Below are positions 60,601 to 64,000 of a stretch of DNA of 64,000 bases, piece by piece (position 1 is the stretch's first letter; the number at the start of each line of letters is the position of its first letter). The stretch is from positions 9,375,001 through 9,439,000 of the forward strand of contig NC_092569.1 of assembly GCF_037975245.1 (NCBI RefSeq), given 5' to 3'. The DNA comes from Apostichopus japonicus. Taxonomy: Eukaryota; Echinodermata; Holothuroidea; Aspidochirotida; Stichopodidae. The translations under genes were made by a program, and so were the position numbers. The notes under the pieces were generated by a model, which ran no database searches, had not been told where the DNA came from, and was given only the letters and a program-made list of their open reading frames with translations.

Positions 60601-61464
60601 ATTGAACAATATATTACTGCACGTGACCTGTGCCATGTAACAATAAATATCTGATGTGTCTATTGGGTAATCGCAAACTATTAGTCAGAATTTTCCAGGC
60701 AACATCACAATCGCTAAAGGCATTGGTTGAAATGGTTACATTCCAATATTTCATCCCTCGGGCACAATACATGATAGACAAAACACTCTTAATTGTTGCA
60801 AATATATTTGTAGTATTATTCATGGTAGATATTTGAGAGAAAGGAAATGGCCGTTAATATCATGTCTTTTCAAAATATATATCAATTACGAAAAAATGCT
60901 ACTTGAGGTAAGGAGGAGACTTCAACAAAAAGAATTGACGAAACTTGAGCTAAAAAAGGATTAAGCTGTTTTTGAAGTGGAGTCTTGCACCCACCGGCAG
61001 GCTGCAGCTACACCCAAACCCCTGTCCCCAGCCACCCAAGTTCTTCATTTCCGTCATCATTGACATGGCCACATCCTCCTTTGATAAACAAATCGTCGGA
61101 CGAAATGATGACAAATTCTGTGGGCATAATAAAAGACAATACCATTATTAGTCGAAGGGAGGTAAACAAAACTTCAAGCTTGGACATCTATGACTATGCC
61201 CATCCTCAAGCTTACTCAGTGTAGATAACAGCAGTTGTCAAAAGAGTGATACGCTTAATGTCAAGCAAGAAAATGATATCACAGGCAGGGGCGTAGCGAG
61301 CGGGGGGGTGTGGGGGGGTGTCACACCCCCCCAATAATTTGGTCGCTGTCGGCAAATTTTGGGTCTGTCGGCAAAAGGAGAAAAGGGGAAGAGAGCGGAA
61401 GGGGAAGAAAGAAGGAAAGCTGAATAGAGAAAAGGAGAACTGGAGCTTCTTCCGTGCCAAATTT

Positions 61465-61920
61465 GACTTAAAATATGCACCAGATCGCATCTAAGGACGT
61501 TTCAAAACTAAAAAATTTCCCCTTTTTCCCCCTCCCCTTAGACCCCTCCCCCATTTCAGTCACCACTTCCAGATCCGTCAGCAAATCAAATTTGACTTTA
61601 AAATATGCACCAGATTGCATCTAAGGACGTTTCAAAACTAAAAATATTTTCCCTTTTTTTCCCCTCCCCTTAGACCCCTCCCCCATTTCAGTCACCACTT
61701 CCAGATCCGTCGGCAAATCAAATTTGACTTAAAATATGCACCAGATTACAGTACATCTAAGGACGTTTCAAAACTAAAAATTTCCCCCTTTTTTCCCTTT
61801 CCCCTTAGACCCCTCCCCATTTCAGTCGCCACCTCCAGAATCAAATTTGACTTAAAATATGCACCAGATTGCATCTAAGGACGTTTCAAAACTAACAATT
61901 TTCGAAAGAAGAGGGGGAGG
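61465..61920. repeat. Four tandem ~130-bp subrepeats inside the copy C MITE
   Basis: Each unit starts with GACTTAAAATATGCACCAGA and continues through a polypyrimidine tract containing CCCCTCCCCTTAGACCCCTC. Spacings are 129, 132 and 123 bp. The pyrimidine motif is the complement of that in the MITEs at 36,482 and 37,159. Confidence 0.8.
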
Positions 61921-61937
61921 TCCCTTAGACCCCTCAC

Positions 61938-63169
61938 CAGTGGCGGCGGAACCGGGGGGCTTGGGGGGCTCAGCCCCCCCAATGAAAAAGTTGAGGGGGC
62001 AAATGCATGATAAGCCCCCCCCCAATATTTACCAAGGCTCCGAAACGTGCATCTGCCCATTTTTTAATGCATACTTGTCGATCTGTCCGATGCACACGTA
62101 TATAAGTGTATAATTAAATATGATAATTGATTGTCTGTATCATGCCTCATCGAATTTTAGTGTTTTAAATAAGAGGGTAATAAGCTAAACGCTACACTCA
62201 TCAACATTTTGCGTTTACACTACAAATACACGCAAGGCGTGGAACATGGCTTTATGTTTAAACGCAATCAATTATTGAACGAACAAAAACACAATATTAG
62301 CATTTCACCTGTACTGTATAGGGTACATTTATTCGTGACATAATGACAGTGCTAGGTCATAGAAATTTGTTGGCAACTGCACATGGTTTGGGAATTACCC
62401 ATTTGTTGACATTAAGAAATACTTTCTGTTTTTTCTTATGACATTTATTTAATTCAGGGGCGTCGGAGCCGGTACACGCCGGACCAATATTCACGACGCA
62501 AAAAAAAAAAAAGTAGGACTAAAAAATGGAAAAAAAAAAATCTCGGAGGTATATGTTTCAATAATTTTCAATAATGATGACGGCAAGTAGGCTAAATGTG
62601 ACTACTCTGGCATGGCAGGGGTCTTGTTTTCAAGCTCGGAAAGTGCCATTTCCTGCAATCTGGGAGGCATATTTTCAAAATTTTCTCCATTACGCTACGC
62701 GCCAACCATGGTGGCGCGTAGCGTAGTTTGACCTACCAAACGTCCCCCCGATAATTATGATAGTTTGGCCACACTCTGAACCGCCGTACCAATCAATAAT
62801 AGCTTCCGACACCCTTAATTGTAATTATTGCATTTAATTGCAAGTAGTAATTTACTACACTCAAAAACGTCTTTGCGAGAACACGTCGAGTAATAGCTAC
62901 TCTCTTAAAACACCATCGAATATACAAATTACAATGTTTTTACAGATTTTTACATGCAATCTGAGAAATTGCAGGCTTGAGACCCATGTTTTAGGGCTGG
63001 GTATTCGCAGCATAAAACACTCGGGAAGTGCCGTTTCCGGCCATCTGGGGGGTTTGAAAAACCCAACATTTTCTTGTACGCTCCGCGCCAACCGATGGTG
63101 GCGCTCCGCTTAGATAGTCTCCACAAATTAGCCCCCCCCCCCAATAATTTTTCCGTTCCGCCGCGCCTG
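61938..63169. mobile_element. hAT-like MITE nested in the copy C element
   Basis: Left end CAGTGGCGGCGGAACCGG; the right end is the complement of CAGGCGCGGCGGAACGG. Flanks CCCCTCAC (61,930-61,937) and CCCCTCCC (63,170-63,177) fit an 8-bp duplication with one mismatch. The host sequence resumes exactly beyond it (CCCCTCCCCCATTTCAGTCA). Confidence 0.75.
62458..62820. mobile_element. Possible third-level nested MITE
   Basis: CAGGGGCGTCGGAGCCGG at 62,457 and the complement of TAAGGGTGTCGGAAGC near 62,800-62,818 look like imperfect terminal inverted repeats. The target duplication is unclear: ATTTAATT precedes the left end and recurs at about 62,833, beyond the expected right end. Confidence 0.4.
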
Positions 63170-63270
63170 CCCCTCCCCCATTTCAGTCACCACTTCCAGA
63201 TCCGTCGGCAAATCAAATTCTCCACACCCCCCCCCAACAAAAAACCCTTCGCTACGCCCCTGATCACAGG

Positions 63271-64000
63271 TTATTACCAATCATCACTGGACGCTGGAGG
63301 TACAAGATGCAGGTGACAATAAGCAAGTTGTAAAACAGACGCTTTCTATGACCAAAGCTATAGCCAAACCTAGCTTTGATCAAAATGACAAAGAAACAAC
63401 CGAGGATATTGAGAGTAACACTTACTCTCTTCCAATTATCGTCGATCTAGCCGACAACGCCAATATGAATCCGTCTTCAATTGCATTCGAATACCAAGAA
63501 TCAGATGACGACAGAGAAATCGTAGAATACCATATTGCTTATGGAATACAAATTGGGATTGGCTCACAACCACCTTCGATTCCGTAAGTTGTGGACGGTT
63601 CCACAATGACTTCGTTATACAGGCTTATAGACCAATTTGATAGCACCAACTGAGATTTTTGTTTCAGTTTCTATGGAAAAGCTTTGTTTGATGATATTTC
63701 AGTTGAGCAGCTTGAAGAAGAATAACCAAACTGATTGTCTGGGAAACGTTGAACAGGTTTGTTATTTAGCATCAATGAATACTGGCCAAAAAGAGAATAC
63801 AATAATTAATTAACTAATCACTTTGGCTCCGTGGATTACCTTTCACTATATACTTAGTTATTATGTTTGGTATTTAAATTTTTAAAGCGTTTGATGGTAG
63901 TTATTAATTATAAATAGATGAGTACCTAATGGGTGTGTAATAATGCATATATGCTTATATATATTCTAGATATTGCACATTATCATTGTCAATCCGTTTA
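63271..64000 (+). other. Copy C tail after the MITE, to the window end
   Basis: Collinear with 21,005-21,740 of copy A. It contains the copy C version of tyrosine-motif frame 2 (63,348-63,587, open, ending QPPSIP) with six or so replacements relative to copy B. Nothing else recognised. Confidence 0.6.

Larger units (their letters stand above)
61286..63262. mobile_element. hAT-like non-autonomous element with nested MITEs, private to copy C
   Basis: Ends CAGGGGCGTAGCGAGC and, at the right, TTCGCTACGCCCCTG form terminal inverted repeats. A perfect 8-bp duplication ATCACAGG flanks them (61,278-61,285 and 63,263-63,270). Copies A (about 21,000) and B (about 25,945) have a single ATCACAAG at the site. 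The interior has four diverged repeats of 123-132 bp (starting about 61,465, 61,594, 61,726 and 61,849) and another element at 61,938-63,169. No transposase frame is present. Confidence 0.85.
43463..64000 (+). repeat. Segmental duplication copy C
   Basis: This segment aligns collinearly with copy A from position 1 to about 21,740 and runs off the window end. Differences include a missing RTE LINE and intron 4 LINE fragment, a private nested MITE at 61,286-63,262, a private deletion of about 180 bp near 58,740 and a satellite expansion at 47,640-47,840. Confidence 0.9.

Noticed and set aside
61212-61490. Minus-strand frames at the left end of the copy C MITE
   Set aside because: They consist of purine/pyrimidine-run residues (FSFSLFSFPSFFPF) inside the MITE.

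Overview
The window is eukaryotic: AT-rich, gene-poor, with GT/AG introns and many degenerate transposable elements. The only gene recognised with confidence is an MS4A/CD20-like four-pass membrane protein. Together with the types of non-LTR retrotransposon, tRNA-derived SINE and hAT-like MITE present, this suggests a marine invertebrate deuterostome, possibly an echinoderm. That taxonomic call is inference. Most short open frames here are not genes.

The dominant feature is a three-copy segmental duplication. Copy A (1 to 22,634) and copy C (about 43,463 to the window end) run in the same direction, are closely similar, and each carry the MS4A-like gene followed by a long noncoding tail. Copy B (24,318-32,107) is an inverted copy of the tail part of A (12,243-22,634). 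A and B therefore form a large imperfect palindrome with arms of about 7.8 kb (not counting a retrotransposon in arm A) around a 1.7 kb spacer. The spacer holds a non-LTR remnant, a 52-bp inverted repeat and a tRNA-derived SINE whose tail ends at the inner breakpoint. Whether A and C are paralogues or two haplotypes left side by side by the assembler cannot be decided from this sequence.

The MS4A-like gene is complete in copy C: five coding exons (41,223-41,462; 44,728-44,781; 45,929-46,027; 46,540-46,659; 52,188-52,331), all joined in phase 0, encoding 218 residues with four membrane segments and a cytoplasmic PPSY motif. Copy A shows exons 2 to 5; its first coding exon should lie upstream of the window. 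Copy A has lost 33 bp at the 3' end of the coding sequence, which shortens the C-terminus. Intron 4 (about 6 kb) carries a foldback-like element filled with a 21-bp GATATC satellite, a dispersed repeat in three copies, a relic resembling an MS4A TM3 exon, and triple AGGTCA half-sites.

Each copy has private changes that give a relative history. Only A has an RTE-like LINE with a 9-bp target-site duplication (empty sites in B and C) and a short LINE fragment in intron 4. Only C has a nested hAT-like MITE at 61,286-63,262 and a 63-bp higher-order expansion of the satellite. The CR1-like LINE in intron 2 and the L1/Tx1-like LINE downstream of the gene are shared, so they predate the duplication.

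The single-copy stretch 32,108-43,460 holds a LINE fragment, a diverged tandem duplication of about 1 kb interrupted by a 1.77-kb hAT-like MITE that itself contains another MITE, two long AT microsatellites, and the first coding exon of the copy C gene.
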